Shown piece by piece: positions 1 to 10,970 of a stretch of 64,000 bases of DNA (the first letter of the stretch is position 1; each line of letters starts with the position of its first letter). The notes under the pieces were generated by a model, which ran no database searches, was not told the DNA's origin, and was given only the letters and a program-made list of their open reading frames with translations. Source of the DNA: Xestospongia bergquistia. Its lineage: Eukaryota; Porifera; Demospongiae; Haplosclerida; Petrosiidae. The stretch is from positions 10,645,849 to 10,709,848 of the forward strand of contig OZ014412.1 in NCBI GenBank assembly GCA_963965975.1, in the 5' to 3' direction. Both the position numbers and the translations under genes were made by a program.

Positions 1-480
1 ATAAATTACCACAGTCATATGATGATACCAGTGAAGAAACTGAAGAGGAGTTTTACGTAGAACAATGAAGACTGTGTCACCTAGTTCAATGGATTTTGAG
101 AGAACAAACAGTAACATCCAAAGACTGATGTGTGGATTGGTTATTATATCTGTCTTACAAACTGCTTGTTTGAAGCCTCGGTCATAGACAAAATGAACTA
201 AGTATGGTACAAATTGCATTGCACCAAACATCGAAAATAGAGCTAAGCCAAGGTTCCACAAGAAAAGAGCACGACGAAGATTATATGAAGGCCTTGACTC
301 CATCCATTTACGTCCAGCACACACTAACAAGACGTACGCGATGGATATCGGAATTGAGAGAGCCCAGTTATCAGTTATCCAGTTTTGGGAATTGTTTGTG
401 TCAAATTTAGCTTGAATATCTCGAACTAACGGGATATATTCCAGTGGAGTAAATACACGCTTTAGTCGAGGAGCGACCAT
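1..480 (-). CDS. ELOVL6-like: ELOVL6-like fatty acid elongase, N-terminal part (cut by window edge)
   Basis: The reverse strand reads open from an ATG at 480-478 to the left edge, 160 codons with no stop, so the gene continues outside the window. The product matches the N-terminal half of the elongases in this cluster: KWMES, the LWNLGLALFSMFGA segment, FKQAVC, KSIELGDT (the KxxExxDT motif) and the histidine box HWYHHMT at the very end. Its first 13 residues (MVAPRLKRVFTP) differ from the MSLLEY start of most other copies. ELO proteins are multi-pass ER membrane enzymes that condense malonyl-CoA with long-chain acyl-CoA; the substrate cannot be read from sequence. The gene is divergent enough from its neighbours to be an older paralogue. 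Confidence 0.88.
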   Translation of the reverse strand, partial: MVAPRLKRVFTPLEYIPLVRDIQAKFDTNNSQNWITDNWALSIPISIAYVLLVCAGRKWMESRPSYNLRRALFLWNLGLALFSMFGAMQFVPYLVHFVYDRGFKQAVCKTDIITNPHISLWMLLFVLSKSIELGDTVFIVLRKTPLQFLHWYHHMTVVIY

Positions 481-682
481 GTTAAACAAGGGCTAAGGAG
501 GGGCTGTTTTTATAATATAATAATAATAATAATACTAATGGGTGCACAGAAATGTGTCCGGCCACGCGGTAGCAGGTTACCATGCGAAATTATAAAAAAA
601 TTATTATACATTTAAGTACCGCACGAATAGCAAAATTGGTTCAAATAAGAAGTGGTGGTAATAAAAAAATAATAAATAAAAA

Positions 683-1531
683 TTACTGAAGCTCTATTTT
701 CTTGTCTTTTTTTCTAATATAACGATTATAAAAATAGTGTCCAAATAAAATAGAATAAGACAAATACATTAAAAGACCATACCAAAAGATGTCAGCATCA
801 TAATCACTGTTATCAAAGTGATTGTGGTATGCATACAAAGTAAGGTCTATACTAATACCAATGAACATCTGTAGCAGTTGTAAGACGGTTACAAGAAATG
901 CAGTCATTGCAGGGAGATAAACACCAGCAGATGTAAGTGTATAATAAAAATACATGATAGAATGAACAAAATAGTTCACACAAGCAAACCAATGTCCCAG
1001 ACCAGTAATACCCTTACCAAGACAATACCAGGAGAACATGAGTACTGTCACATGATGATACCAATGTAGAAACATTAATCGACTTTTACGTAAAACTATA
1101 AAAAAAGTGTCACCAAATTCTAAGATTTTAGACAGCACAAAACATAAGCCCCAAATGCAAATATGAGGATTCCAAACAACCTCTGATTTACAAGTCGTGT
1201 ATGGGATACCATATTTGAAGACAGCCTTAACAAGAGAAGGCAGCAGGGATATAGTCCCTATTGTAGAAAACACAGCCAATCCCACATTCCATAGAAAGAG
1301 TGGTCGTTTGAGATTATAAGGTTCTCGATTAGCCATCCATTTTTGACCAAGATAGATTAATACTAAGTAAATGCAAATAGCACCAACAGGAATGTGCAAA
1401 GTATCATTTAGCCATTTTATTGCTCTATCAGAGTTGAATTTAGATTGCAAAGGTCCCAAAAAAGGTAGGGATTGCAGTGGACTGACTGAATCATCTGCCA
1501 TACTTGAAAAATAATTTGTAGATATAACCAA
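683..1531 (-). CDS. ELOVL6-like: ELOVL6-like fatty acid elongase, divergent intact copy
   Basis: Single-exon ORF of 282 codons, or 272 if translation begins at the second ATG (1501), which opens MADDSVSP. It carries every ELO hallmark: KILEFGDT, LRKSRLMFLHWYHHVTVL (HxxHH box near residue 150), NYFVHSIMYFYY and TVLQLLQMF, with about seven hydrophobic spans and a basic C-terminus (RKKDKKIELQ) suited to ER retention. The LFLWNVGLAVFSTIG and histidine-box surroundings are typical of the ELOVL3/ELOVL6 branch. It is the most divergent member here and lacks the MSLLEY N-terminus, so it may represent the ancestral copy from which the array grew (inference). It is divergently oriented to the ZMYND12-like gene, with 163 bp between start codons. 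Confidence 0.93.
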   Translation of the reverse strand: MVISTNYFSSMADDSVSPLQSLPFLGPLQSKFNSDRAIKWLNDTLHIPVGAICIYLVLIYLGQKWMANREPYNLKRPLFLWNVGLAVFSTIGTISLLPSLVKAVFKYGIPYTTCKSEVVWNPHICIWGLCFVLSKILEFGDTFFIVLRKSRLMFLHWYHHVTVLMFSWYCLGKGITGLGHWFACVNYFVHSIMYFYYTLTSAGVYLPAMTAFLVTVLQLLQMFIGISIDLTLYAYHNHFDNSDYDADIFWYGLLMYLSYSILFGHYFYNRYIRKKDKKIELQ

Positions 1532-1694
1532 GAGCCGTTTTATAACTTTCGAACAGTTGCATAATTAATATATATTTATATTGACACTTTGACAACACTT
1601 TAGGTGTGACATCTCACGATTTGAGGTCAAGGGTGGGGCTCGTAACCTTTGTAGGTCCACTGTTGCTAAGCAACAATAAACTCTAGCAAGCAAA
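1532..1694. promoter_or_regulatory. Shared intergenic promoter interval, ELO / ZMYND12-like
   Basis: Only 163 bp separate the start codons of two outward-facing genes, so both promoters and 5' leaders must overlap here. It holds an AT-rich stretch next to the ELO start and a more GC-rich stretch next to the ZMYND12-like start. No TATA box stands out at a fixed distance for the ZMYND12-like gene. Calling it a bidirectional promoter is inference from spacing. Confidence 0.5.
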
Positions 1695-4600
1695 ATGGCC
1701 ACCACTGAACTTATAGAACCTGGATTTGAAGTAAATCCTCTTGCTAATCCAAAAGGCGTCAAGCTAGTCTGCCATCTTTGCCAGAAACCTGCTAGGATAC
1801 AATGTCCTGATTGTCGAGTGACATATTATTGGTGAGTACCTGACTAACATATTTAACAGTAACAGTTGTTGGTGTCTTTGATACTAACAGTACTCAAGAG
1901 GATCAGACAGCAGATTGGAAAGGTATACATTCTCAAGTTTGTAATCTTTTGGGCTCTCTCAAAGCCTCTGTTCCTCATGCAACTTCTGAGACAGAGCGAA
2001 GACATCAACGCAAGCGTCAACAACACATCAGGGTAATATAAAAACTAAGAAAACTATTGCTAATGGACCCAACACCTATATATGTGAATGTAACCAAGTG
2101 CTAAATCTATGATATACACATAATGGATAACACAACTTAGTATGTCTTCCTATTACCAAATATGGCAATAAAACTGTTTTGATAATGGACAATCTCATTA
2201 CGAGCACATGATATGAATTGTGTAATTTGGTTAAAAGTGACCTAATTGTTACAAAAACAAGTACATGTATGTCTATTGTTGAATAGATTAAATGGATAAA
2301 TAGATGCATAACAAGCGCTATATTAAAGATGTTCATTTATATTTCATAGGATCACGTTACCACAATAGCACTGACTGAAAGTCGTAAGCACTTGCACAAT
2401 GCTGACTACTCTCTAGCCTTCCCTCCGTCTTTATTGGCTCTCAAATTGCTCACAGAGACACATGGTTCTGCTCAATTACAGCTTACTCCAGCCTTATTAT
2501 TACTGGCACAATCATCAATGGGTGAGGAAAGAACAGAGCTGTAGTTAATTACATTGTACTAGGCTCGCTATATCATTATTGTTAACTTAATCAATATCAT
2601 ATACACACCACTAGAAGCTCATAGCACAAATAGTACTAGAACTGACAAACAATATAGTATGTTATCAATTAATGTAATACTATGTACATTATTAACAAGC
2701 TAGAACCTCCCTTTGTTAGATATGCTGAAAGCACTTACAATCAATACAGTAGGGATAATAAGTAGAAATCCTTACTGTTAATAATAAAGAGAAGGATGAT
2801 TTAGTTTGCTATACTTGTTTATATGCACCAAAATATTATTATTATTAGGGCAAGGTCAGTTACAGAATGCCAAGCAATATTTAAGTCAAGCTCATTGGGC
2901 TGTTGTACAGAATCCAGACACACCCCCTTCACTTCATTCTCAACTTCATCGTAACTTGGGACTGCTTGCTACAGCTCATTCAGACTATACTACTGCTAAG
3001 AAACAGTTTGCAGAAGATGTACGTCAACTTTAGATTATAAAAAGAACACACACTACCAAATATGTATATATCATCTTTGTATTATATTATTGTCTCTAGA
3101 TATATCAGTCCAGTGTAGCTCATGGTCCCCAGTCTATCCAAACTGTAGGAGGTCTATATCATTTGGGTAATGTTTTCTTAAAGGAAAGTAAACCATCAGT
3201 AGCTTTATCTTTCCACGAACAGGTAATTATATAATAATAAATGTTGTATACTTACTTTTATCTACATATATATTGTATCTTATTAATCTAGTATTCGTAA
3301 TTTTGTTATATGAGCAGAGGATGAATAGGGAGGGATTCATGCATGAATTATATGGACTAGTATTATTGGCTATCATATGAAATAACTAGTTTGTATAAAA
3401 TATATTGTATGTCTTTGTTATGGAGTTTGCATGTATGAAAACTGAAAAACTGGTAAATTATCTAATCAAGCAAATTTTGTTCAGACAACCAAATTGTTCA
3501 TAAAATATCCACTGACCTATCTGTTATTATATCCTCTATAATACAATAGCTATTCATAGCTATTGTATCTGTTAGTATTGTATCTATTATAGGTAGTTAA
3601 GATATGGTTGGATCATCTTGACAGTATTGCTCATGATATGATTAAAGCTGTACATACTCCATTGTCCACCTTCTCTTTACCTGGTATGGGGAGACCTCTA
3701 GATGATGTGACTACAATGAGTAACTGAACCAATAACACCAAACTCATTGTTAATTTTATTATTATTAGATGTTGCTGAATGTGTTGAAGCCAAACAACAT
3801 CTTCAAAATGTTTTATCATTACAAGAGTTCCATACTCTTTGCTCACCACCACTGACCTACTCAGTGTATTACTCACTAGCACTACTTTATATTGTTATGA
3901 AAGATTACAAACAAGTAAATAATGAATAACATTAGTACTATTCTAATATATTAATATATGTACAATTTTAATATATTAATATTAGTACTATTCTAATATA
4001 TTAATATATGTACTATTCTAATATATTAATATATGTACTATTCTAATATATTAATATATGTACTATTCTGATATATTAATATATGTACTAATATATTAAT
4101 AGTACTATTCTAATATATTAATATATGTACTATTCTGATATATTAATATATGTATTAATATATTAATAGTACTATTCTAATATATTAATATATGTACTAT
4201 TCTAATATATTAATATATGTACTAATATATTAATAGTACTATTCTAATATATTAATATATGTACTATTCTGATATATTAATATATGTACTAATATATTAA
4301 TAGTACTATTCTAATATATTAATATATGTACTATTCTAATATATTAATACATGTACTAATATATCAATAGTACTATTCTAACATATTAATAGTACTATTC
4401 TAATATATTAGGAGTACATATAACAAGGAAAATGAACATGAAGTGTGAGATAATTGAAATGTTTAATTTGTCATGTTCCTTTTTTTGAGATACAAATCAT
4501 AATTTTTTGTCATTATTGGATTTGGGTATGTAGAACAATGAATATAACAGAACAAAAACATACATAGATTTAAGTAGTACCCTCAGTTGGATATTTAATA

Positions 4601-4763
4601 CATTCTATATGACATTCCTTTTCTTTCTTGAAAGGCACGACACTTCATAAATGAAGCAATAAAAACAGGAGAAGAGGAGACTGTTTCAAGAAGAACCTCT
4701 GTTGAAGAACTTCAAGAACTAATAGAAGCCTTAGAGAAGAATCAACTTCCTGATGCACAGTAA
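1695..4763 (+). CDS. ZMYND12: ZMYND12-like MYND zinc finger / TPR protein, 8 exons
   Basis: Eight exons join in frame to 1110 nt (369 codons plus TAA): 1695-1831, 1891-2032, 2350-2521, 2849-3018, 3100-3222, 3593-3683, 3769-3914, 4635-4763; every intron is GT-AG. Exons 1-2 give a MYND finger: CHLCQKPARIQC, CPDC, then YYC, with the closing HSQVC, and an N-terminus PLANPKG like vertebrate ZMYND12 (human protein about 365 residues). The rest is helical TPR-type sequence, including LHRNLGLL and GGLYHLGNVF, which align well with that family. In other animals the protein is linked to motile cilia and sperm flagella; that role is carried over by homology only. The Cys usually found after YC in MYND fingers is not there, as in the human protein. 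Intron 7 is swollen by an AT-rich minisatellite. Copies of exons 6-8 lie at 12282-12874. Confidence 0.9.
3929..4412. repeat. AT-rich palindromic minisatellite in ZMYND12 intron 7
   Basis: About 480 bp of tandem units built on the 25-bp core TACTATTCTAATATATTAA plus TATATG, alternating with longer units that add TACTAATATATTAATAG. Each unit contains the self-complementary TAATATATTA, so the array can form many small hairpins. The duplicated copy of this locus near 12.5 kb lacks the array entirely. Confidence 0.9.
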
Positions 4764-6226
4764 TAATTTATCATAATTATTATAGAGATTACAATTATTA
4801 TGATTGTCTTTCTCTATTACTGTCATGACATAATGTTGACAATAATTATAATAGAATTTACTTTCTACTAATTACATTTGTAATGTTGTGACAATATACA
4901 TCAGCATATTACCATAACATATTTAACAAATAAAAGTATAGTGATTGCAAGTAGCCTTTGTGTGGGATGCATTTTATTTGAATTTGTATTTTAGAAGTTA
5001 TAATTACAATTATTAGGAAAAAATAAAAGAAAAATCATGAAAATAGACATGTGGTCAGTAAGCCAGTATCATCGATTCTATCAATCAAAAAACAAGTATA
5101 CTTACATGTACAGTTGAATTAACTCTTTCTTGCTTGATTCATAACTAAATATCAATGATAATTCTCAGTGATAAAAACATATCTATCATATGTCATATGT
5201 TTATTGTATCTTAAAATACAATACAAATTAATAGAAACATTTCAAGATATGAAAAAAGATGTAGAGATGGCAATGTCAAAAGGAAAGAAAAAACATTTAT
5301 GATTATTGTATTAATAAAATGTGGCTGTATGCTACTGATAGATTGTAGCAGCATCAATATAGTTAATTCGTATGCAGATTCATTGACCTAGGAGATCATT
5401 TGATTCAAGCAGTAATGTAAAACCTGTTATAGTAATCTTAATGCAACTAAGACGCAGAGATGTGAGTGCAAGAAGATTGTTTAGAAAGTTAAACATGGAA
5501 GTATGTTAATATTGCATCTATTTAACTACCATGCAGCACATATACTCCTAATATCAACATTTCATCTCAACAATATATAGACATGTTAGGGACTAGCTTT
5601 CATTTCCAGAAACAGTTTCCCATCCATAAATTGGTGTAGTCTACTTTATCAACAATGGGCTATGCAGTGATACTTTGCAGAGTGTATTAAAATCTGGTGA
5701 CCATTTCTTGTACAATGCAGATAAAAGTGTCCTTGTCTGAAGAATGTTAAAGTAGATGAACCTGTATATGGTACTTGTTGGATGACAGTTCTTTATAAAC
5801 TGACAGAATATCTCATTAGAAATCAACTTGTTTCATTCCTTTTGAACTGATGTTTGGGAGAAAAGCAACTCTACATAGAGATATTTCCAATGAATTATCA
5901 TATAATTAAAATAACTGACTTGAAGTCAAAACTTTGTGGTCATAAAACTAAAGTCTGTAGCAACCACTTGAAATAACACTTGTCAAACGAAGTGTTATCA
6001 CTAAAGATAACAATTACAACCTACTATATCTTCTTGGAAATTGTTCTGCATACAACTAAGTATATCATAAGGTCCACCTCTATCATCGTGTATAATCGTT
6101 AATTTTCACACATCTCACTGACGTTACATTCGATTACATATTTAATTCAGGACTTAATTTAAGAACAAATGGTTTATTAAGACTAAATATTCAAAACATA
6201 ATTATAACTGGACAGTACAAAATCAA
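4764..6226. other. Intergenic duplicated DNA with an integrase-like remnant
   Basis: There is no gene here. The stretch downstream of ZMYND12 recurs almost base for base at about 12880-14370. Within it, about 5830-5905 on the plus strand reads PFELMFGRKATL, a motif of gypsy/Ginger-type integrase C-termini, and the same remnant recurs near 13980-14040 and 33770-33830. The short minus-strand ORF over this remnant is conserved only because the DNA is duplicated. A hairpin, ATAACACTT/AAGTGTTAT, lies at 5973-5998. Confidence 0.6.
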
Positions 6227-7027
6227 CTACTCCTTTTTATTCTTTGGCCTGATGTACCTCTTGTAATAATAATACATGAACAAAAGAGCATATGAACTAT
6301 AGACAGTTGTTGCAACATAAATTACACTGATCTTTACATCACACTCCTCTTTGTCAATAACTAATGTTTTGTATGCAAGTAAGGTAGTTATCAAGCCCAA
6401 AAACATTTGTATTAACTGCATAATAGTAATTAATTTTGCCACTTGAATGGGGATTTTGACTGCAACAGCTGTAAGTACATAATAACTGTACAAGAAACAA
6501 TGCACACTATAATTCATGGCACCTAGCCACTGGTTGGTAGGGTTAGCTCCACTCTGACTATATGCGTATGTAAAGCTCACCAATACTGTCATGTGATGAT
6601 ACCAGTGAAGAAATTGAAGACAACTTTTACGTAGAACAACGAAGGCTGTATCTCCTAGTTTAATGATTTTTGAGAGGGCAAAGAACAAGAGCCATATGTT
6701 GATATGTGGATCATACTTTGTTGTTGTTATACAGACAGATTGTTTGAAACCATTCTTGTATATATGGTGAACTAGATTAGGTACTATGGATAGTGCACCA
6801 AATATAGAAAATACAGCCAGACCAACATTCCATATGAACAGAGTACGATGAAGATCATAAGCAGGCTTTGACTCCATCCATTTTTGACCACCATACACTA
6901 ACAAGACGTAAAGGACAGATATTGGTATGACGAAAGTCCAGTTGTCATAAACTCAGTCCTGGGCCTTCCACACGTCATGTTTGGACTGTATATCGCTGAT
7001 TATAGGAACATATTGCAGCAGAGACAT
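6227..7027 (-). pseudogene. ELOVL6-like elongase with one premature stop
   Basis: The full 267-codon frame of the MSLL-type elongase is present from the ATG at 7027-7025 to the stop at 6227, but codon 25 is TGA (6955-6953) where intact copies have TGG (DWVYNNW). An internal ATG at 6904 would give a 225-residue protein lacking the N-terminal region. The catalytic KxxExxDT motif is also altered, reading KIIKLGDT (Glu to Lys). The histidine box HWYHHMT, NYSVHCFLYSYY and the C-terminus are intact. Two independent lesions suggest a recent pseudogene. It sits in the first of two duplicated units that also contain ZMYND12 3' sequence. Confidence 0.85.
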
Positions 7028-8602
7028 TTCAGAGAAGTCCAAATAAAGCGAGTGACTTGGTGACCTCTATACGTGTGTTACGTATACGTAGAAGAAACAC
7101 GCGGAAACAGTGGAGATAACGCTCAGAGACAATCTCTTATTTACACAATAAGGCTAAACCTCAAACCCTAAACCACTAAACCCTAAAAACATAAACTTAT
7201 GACATTTTCACCATTTCTACTGTTTATTCAGTCTCTGTCGTCTCTCCATGCCTGATCAATGATAATGGAACACATGTAGTAAGTGATAAAAAGGTAGAGT
7301 CATTTATATGTTTGTGTCTAAATTGGAAAATTATAGTTATAAGTCATTACTTATAAATAACTGTTAATTTACTTCTTATTTATTTACTAAATCATGTATT
7401 ATTTAGTAAATCACAAGTTATTTAACAAATAATGGGGCATTAAAGAGTAAATCATAACATGTTAACTGTACCATTGAATGCATTTAGTTTTGACACAAAT
7501 GGCACCCATACATTTATGATACATGATCTGGAATAACCGTGTTTAACAAGTGACAATTATATGAACAAGTGTCCATTCTGCCCTCATAGAGGGCAATGGT
7601 AATGGTAATTGGATAATTATAAAATAATGGTAATTGTAATCATTAAATGATAAAGTAATTGACAATATCTGATAATTAGGCTTATGAAAGAAAATGTTTT
7701 GTCTAGATGGCCTGACTATTGTGAACTCAACTGCTGATTCAGGTAACCAGCACAACCATTCTAGAAAAGTTACTGCTCCCAACATCAACCTTTTAAAACA
7801 GCAAGTAAGAGACTTTGCTTATGAAGCAATCTGTGATTAAATAAATGCCAAGCTAAGAAAGAAGTCTTGAAGTTTAAAGGAGAGGAGAGGCACAAACAAT
7901 GTTTGCAGCTGAACTATTTTCATTGCTCCCTACTTCATTATAATTGTTAAGCATGTTGTGGAAGTTAATTGCTACTAGAAAGTAGTGTCCAATTGGGTTA
8001 ACATTGCTGAACACAGCTTTGCCTTACACAAAGGAGGCTTTAAAATGAATGTAATAAGATGAATGAATAGAAGAATGAAGTATTGAATGAAGAGTTGAAC
8101 AGATGAATGTAAGTGTACAAAGTATAAATTAATGTATTATGAGTAAATAAATATAATGAACATATACATAAATAGATGAATGAATTGATGATTACTTGTA
8201 AAAATTAAGAAAATAATTGCATTTTTAAATGAAGTGATGGATCAATTAATTAAGCCATTATGGATAGATGGACCTCTGTGTCTCTGCAGTGGGTGCAACT
8301 GGTGTAACAAATTCAACAGCTGTATCAAATGTAACAATGCAACTTTAACAACAAATGTAACAATGCAACAGATGAACTGTTATTAATTAAAAGTGAATTG
8401 TTAATTCAACACAATAGGTGTCAAAGGTAATAGTGTCAAACATTGCTTGGTTGATTCCTTGTCATTTTGTTTGACATAGTACATAATAAAGTATAGTAAA
8501 CACCATTCTATACTAAACAAAATGATTGTAAAAGTACAGAGAAGCAATAGATGCCCTACCATTCCATGTGACTACAGTGCAAACATGATAAGGAAAAGAG
8601 AC
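7028..8602. other. Non-coding duplicated DNA upstream of the 6.2-kb elongase pseudogene
   Basis: No gene. 7028-7115 is the conserved elongase 5' leader/promoter block (see 11770). About 7140-8540 is repeated at 14840-16270, including small telomere-like CCCTAAA motifs (7161-7190), the dispersed repeat R1 (7547-7865), a TGAATGAATA-rich stretch and a block with TGTAACAAATG-type repeats (8280-8370). Only the last part of this has other copies (19285-19500 and 58270-58450). Confidence 0.6.
7547..7865 (+). repeat. Dispersed repeat R1, seven copies in the window
   Basis: A roughly 300-bp block beginning near ACAAGTGACAATTAT and running through GAGGGCAATGGTAATGG, AACCAGCACAACCATTCTAG and TTGCTTATGAAG. 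Further copies: about 10318-10640, 15261-15570, 17406-17585 (5'-truncated), 20710-21025, 29159-29430 and 58650-58990. All seven are in the same orientation whichever strand the nearest elongase is on. No coding capacity or clean terminal repeats were found; short ORFs over it are accidental. Confidence 0.8.
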
Positions 8603-8866
8603 TACCGTATAGCGGCTTTTTTCGGGGGGGGGGGGGGCAAAATTTTCGTGGATGTCAAAAATTTTGTTGGTTCGTGGTAAAAATTTCGTGGTCGAGCAAA
8701 CCACACTCCTTATAACGTGGTGTACAAATGGCGTACTTCGAAATTCAAGCCATGATACGAGGCTACACCATCGGATCTGGGATGCTAAATTTGGGGAACA
8801 ACTTGAGTGCCAGAGAGAAACTGGCAACCCCCATGATATTTTTGCAGTTGCAGTCCTGAAAATTTA
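8603..8866 (+). mobile_element. Small insertion with a HIRAN-like coding remnant and a G14 run
   Basis: This segment interrupts sequence that is continuous in the duplicated copy near 16295, so it is an insertion. It starts TACCGTATAGCGGC, holds a 14-base G run (8624-8637), then AAAATTTTCGTGG motifs repeated with variation. Frame 8652-8864 ends with IWDAKFGEQLECQRE and HDIFAVAVLK, which fits the HIRAN domain pattern (IWDA, GE.L.C.RE, N.HD.YAVAV). HIRAN domains are DNA-binding modules found in helicases and in many invertebrate repeat families. Only a fragment is present; there is no full gene. Confidence 0.6.
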
Positions 8867-8869
8867 ATG

Positions 8870-9665
8870 ATTATTTAACATTATCAGTATATGTAAGATA
8901 AATACTAAAATGATGTAAACTTTAATGTGATTAATACAATACTATTCTTTAGTAGTGTTATACATAATAAATACAATGATTATTAATCATTACAATCTAA
9001 TGATTATAGTATTAATGTAAACCTTAATAATAATAAGACATTGCTTTTCCTCAGTAGTCTTATAATTGTAAATGTGATGTTATTAACTATTACAAGCCTA
9101 ATATTGTAATCTTAATGATAAATCAATGGAAACTAAATTGATTGGACACATTATTGTAACATCATTATATTGCAATTCATTCATCCTTAATTAAAAACAG
9201 TCAATACAGGACAAATATTGGTCCATATATAGCTGAAACTAAAGTGAAAGAAATCTTACAGTATGATACAAAGAACAAATCTTATTTGATGTGCAGATTG
9301 AACCAAAGCAAGACTGTCCTGTATATGCATTTGTTACTCTATGCCAACTCTCAAGCAATTAAGCAATTATTGTCATGTGTACATATACCTTGTTATATTA
9401 TTCCTTAATTGCAATTTCCTGCTAATTTATTGTATGTTATCATCTCATGACTTAAATGAAATACACTATAAGAATGATTGGTAGTCTTGATAAGGCCTGT
9501 TTTAATTATTAATAGATCAATAGATTAATTAGTAAGAATCAAATTATAATTAGAATATATGTGCATAAACATATGTACACAAGTTGTATTTGGTAACATG
9601 TCTTAACTTAATTCCTTAAATAAAGACTTACTTAATTCGCGTGATTCACCTATCTCTGTTGTCTA
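8870..9665. repeat. Dispersed repeat R3 (second copy at about 35400-36075)
   Basis: AT-rich DNA without coding signal. The block with CAATACAGGACAAATATTGG, CATGTGTACATATACC and GTACACAAGTTGTATTTGG recurs at 35400-36075. The last 290 bp also recur at 16380-16670, and a tail recurs at 28998-29060. The 16-kb copy ends exactly where a truncated elongase begins. Confidence 0.7.
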
Positions 9666-10970
9666 GAAACAGCTGTATAACTAGCTCTATAGCCATCAAT
9701 TTGATTTTTTCAGTCAAATGGACTTTAGCAAATATTATAGATTCTCTTTCAAAACTAAATCGTTTCACTATACTTCAGATGTGACGTCCACTCAATTACA
9801 TAGTATAAATAAACTTGTTTATTAAGAATAAACATTCAAAGCATAATTATAAACTGACAAAATCAAATATCACTATTATAGATTCTCTTTCAAATAAACT
9901 ATATACTCCAGATTTGATCCCCATTAATTACTACTAATTACATACTACAAATGAACTGGTTTGAGACTAAATATTCAAAACATAATTATAACTGGACAGT
10001 ACAAAATCAGCTACTCCTTTTTATTCTTTGTCCTGATTTTATAGTTTTTGTTCTTTGACCTAATGTACCTCCTGTAATAATAATACATGAACAAAAGAGC
10101 ATATGAACTATAGACACTTAGTGCAACATAAATCACACTGATCTTTACATCACACTCCTCTTTGTTAATAAAACAAATTTAGTATGGAATCAAGCTCATA
10201 AACATTTGTATTAACTCCATAACAGCATAATTGACTTTGCCACTTGAATGGGGACTTTGACTCCAACAACTGATGAAACACATACATGTATTAAGATCTA
10301 GAATAACAGTTGTCAGTTTACAAGTGACAATTATGAACGTGTGTCCATCCTATCCTCATAGAGGACAATGGTAATGGTAATTGGGTAATCATGAAGTAAT
10401 GATAATTGTTATCATTACATGATAAAGTCATTGACAATATCTGATAATTAGGCTTGTGGAAGAAAATTTTTGATCATCTTGTCTAGATGGCCTGACTATT
10501 GTGAACTCAACTGCTGATTCAACTAACCAGCACAACCATTCTAGAACTGTTATTGCTCCCAACATCAATCTTTTAAAACAGCAAGCAAGAGACTTTGCTT
10601 ATGAAGTAATTAATCTTTGATTAAATCAATGCCAAGAAAAAAGTTTGAGAGGAGAAGAGAGATTCACAAACTTTGTTTGCAACTGAACAAGATCTACAAT
10701 AACAGTGTTTACAAGTGATAATTATAAACCTACTCGTATTATTTCCTTAGAAATTGTCCTACAGCTGCGCTAGTATAACCAGTATATTATATGACCCCAA
10801 AATTCGTCCTATCGTGTATAATCGGTTAATTATTAGAACTTAACACACCTCACGAGACGTCACATTCAATTACATATTTAATTACATTCCACAGGGCTGA
10901 ATTTAAGAACAAATGGTTTATTAAAACTAAATATTCAAAACATAATTATAACTGGACAGTACAAAATCAA
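9666..10970. other. Spacer with two elongase 3'-UTR stubs and an R1 copy
   Basis: About 9821-9870 and 9955-10015 both look like elongase 3' trailers (TTTATTAAG, ATTATAACTGGACAGTAC), so at least two elongase copies have been mostly deleted here. An elongase C-terminal remnant follows (10017-10271), then repeat R1 (10318-10640). The sequence from 10730 to 10970 is the 3' flank of the intact elongase, with its AATAAA signal on the minus strand at 10922-10917. Confidence 0.6.
10017..10271 (-). pseudogene. Elongase C-terminal remnant, fused ends of two copies
   Basis: The minus strand encodes the last part of an elongase (SVIYVALSVYSSYALLFMYYYY, then RRYIRSK) with frame damage near the ATTTAGTATGG segment. 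Two consecutive C-termini are visible at the 3' end: the KNKKE type (10017-10035) directly abuts the KNKK type (10046 onward), which shows an unequal-crossover or deletion junction between two copies. No N-terminal part remains. Confidence 0.8.

Noticed and set aside
1565..1762. 65-codon minus-strand ORF overlapping ZMYND12 exon 1
   Set aside because: It is antisense to a well supported exon and the promoter interval, with no recognisable protein.
3929..4412. CRISPR-like regular repeats
   Set aside because: Units are contiguous AT-rich tandem repeats without unique spacers, in an intron of an animal gene.
7161..7190. Telomeric repeat (CCCTAAA motifs) upstream of elongases
   Set aside because: Only two or three imperfect units, copied with each duplication block; no array of telomeric length.
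8513..8827. 104-codon minus-strand ORF
   Set aside because: It is antisense to the HIRAN-like insertion and runs across the poly-G tract, so its frame depends on homopolymer length.
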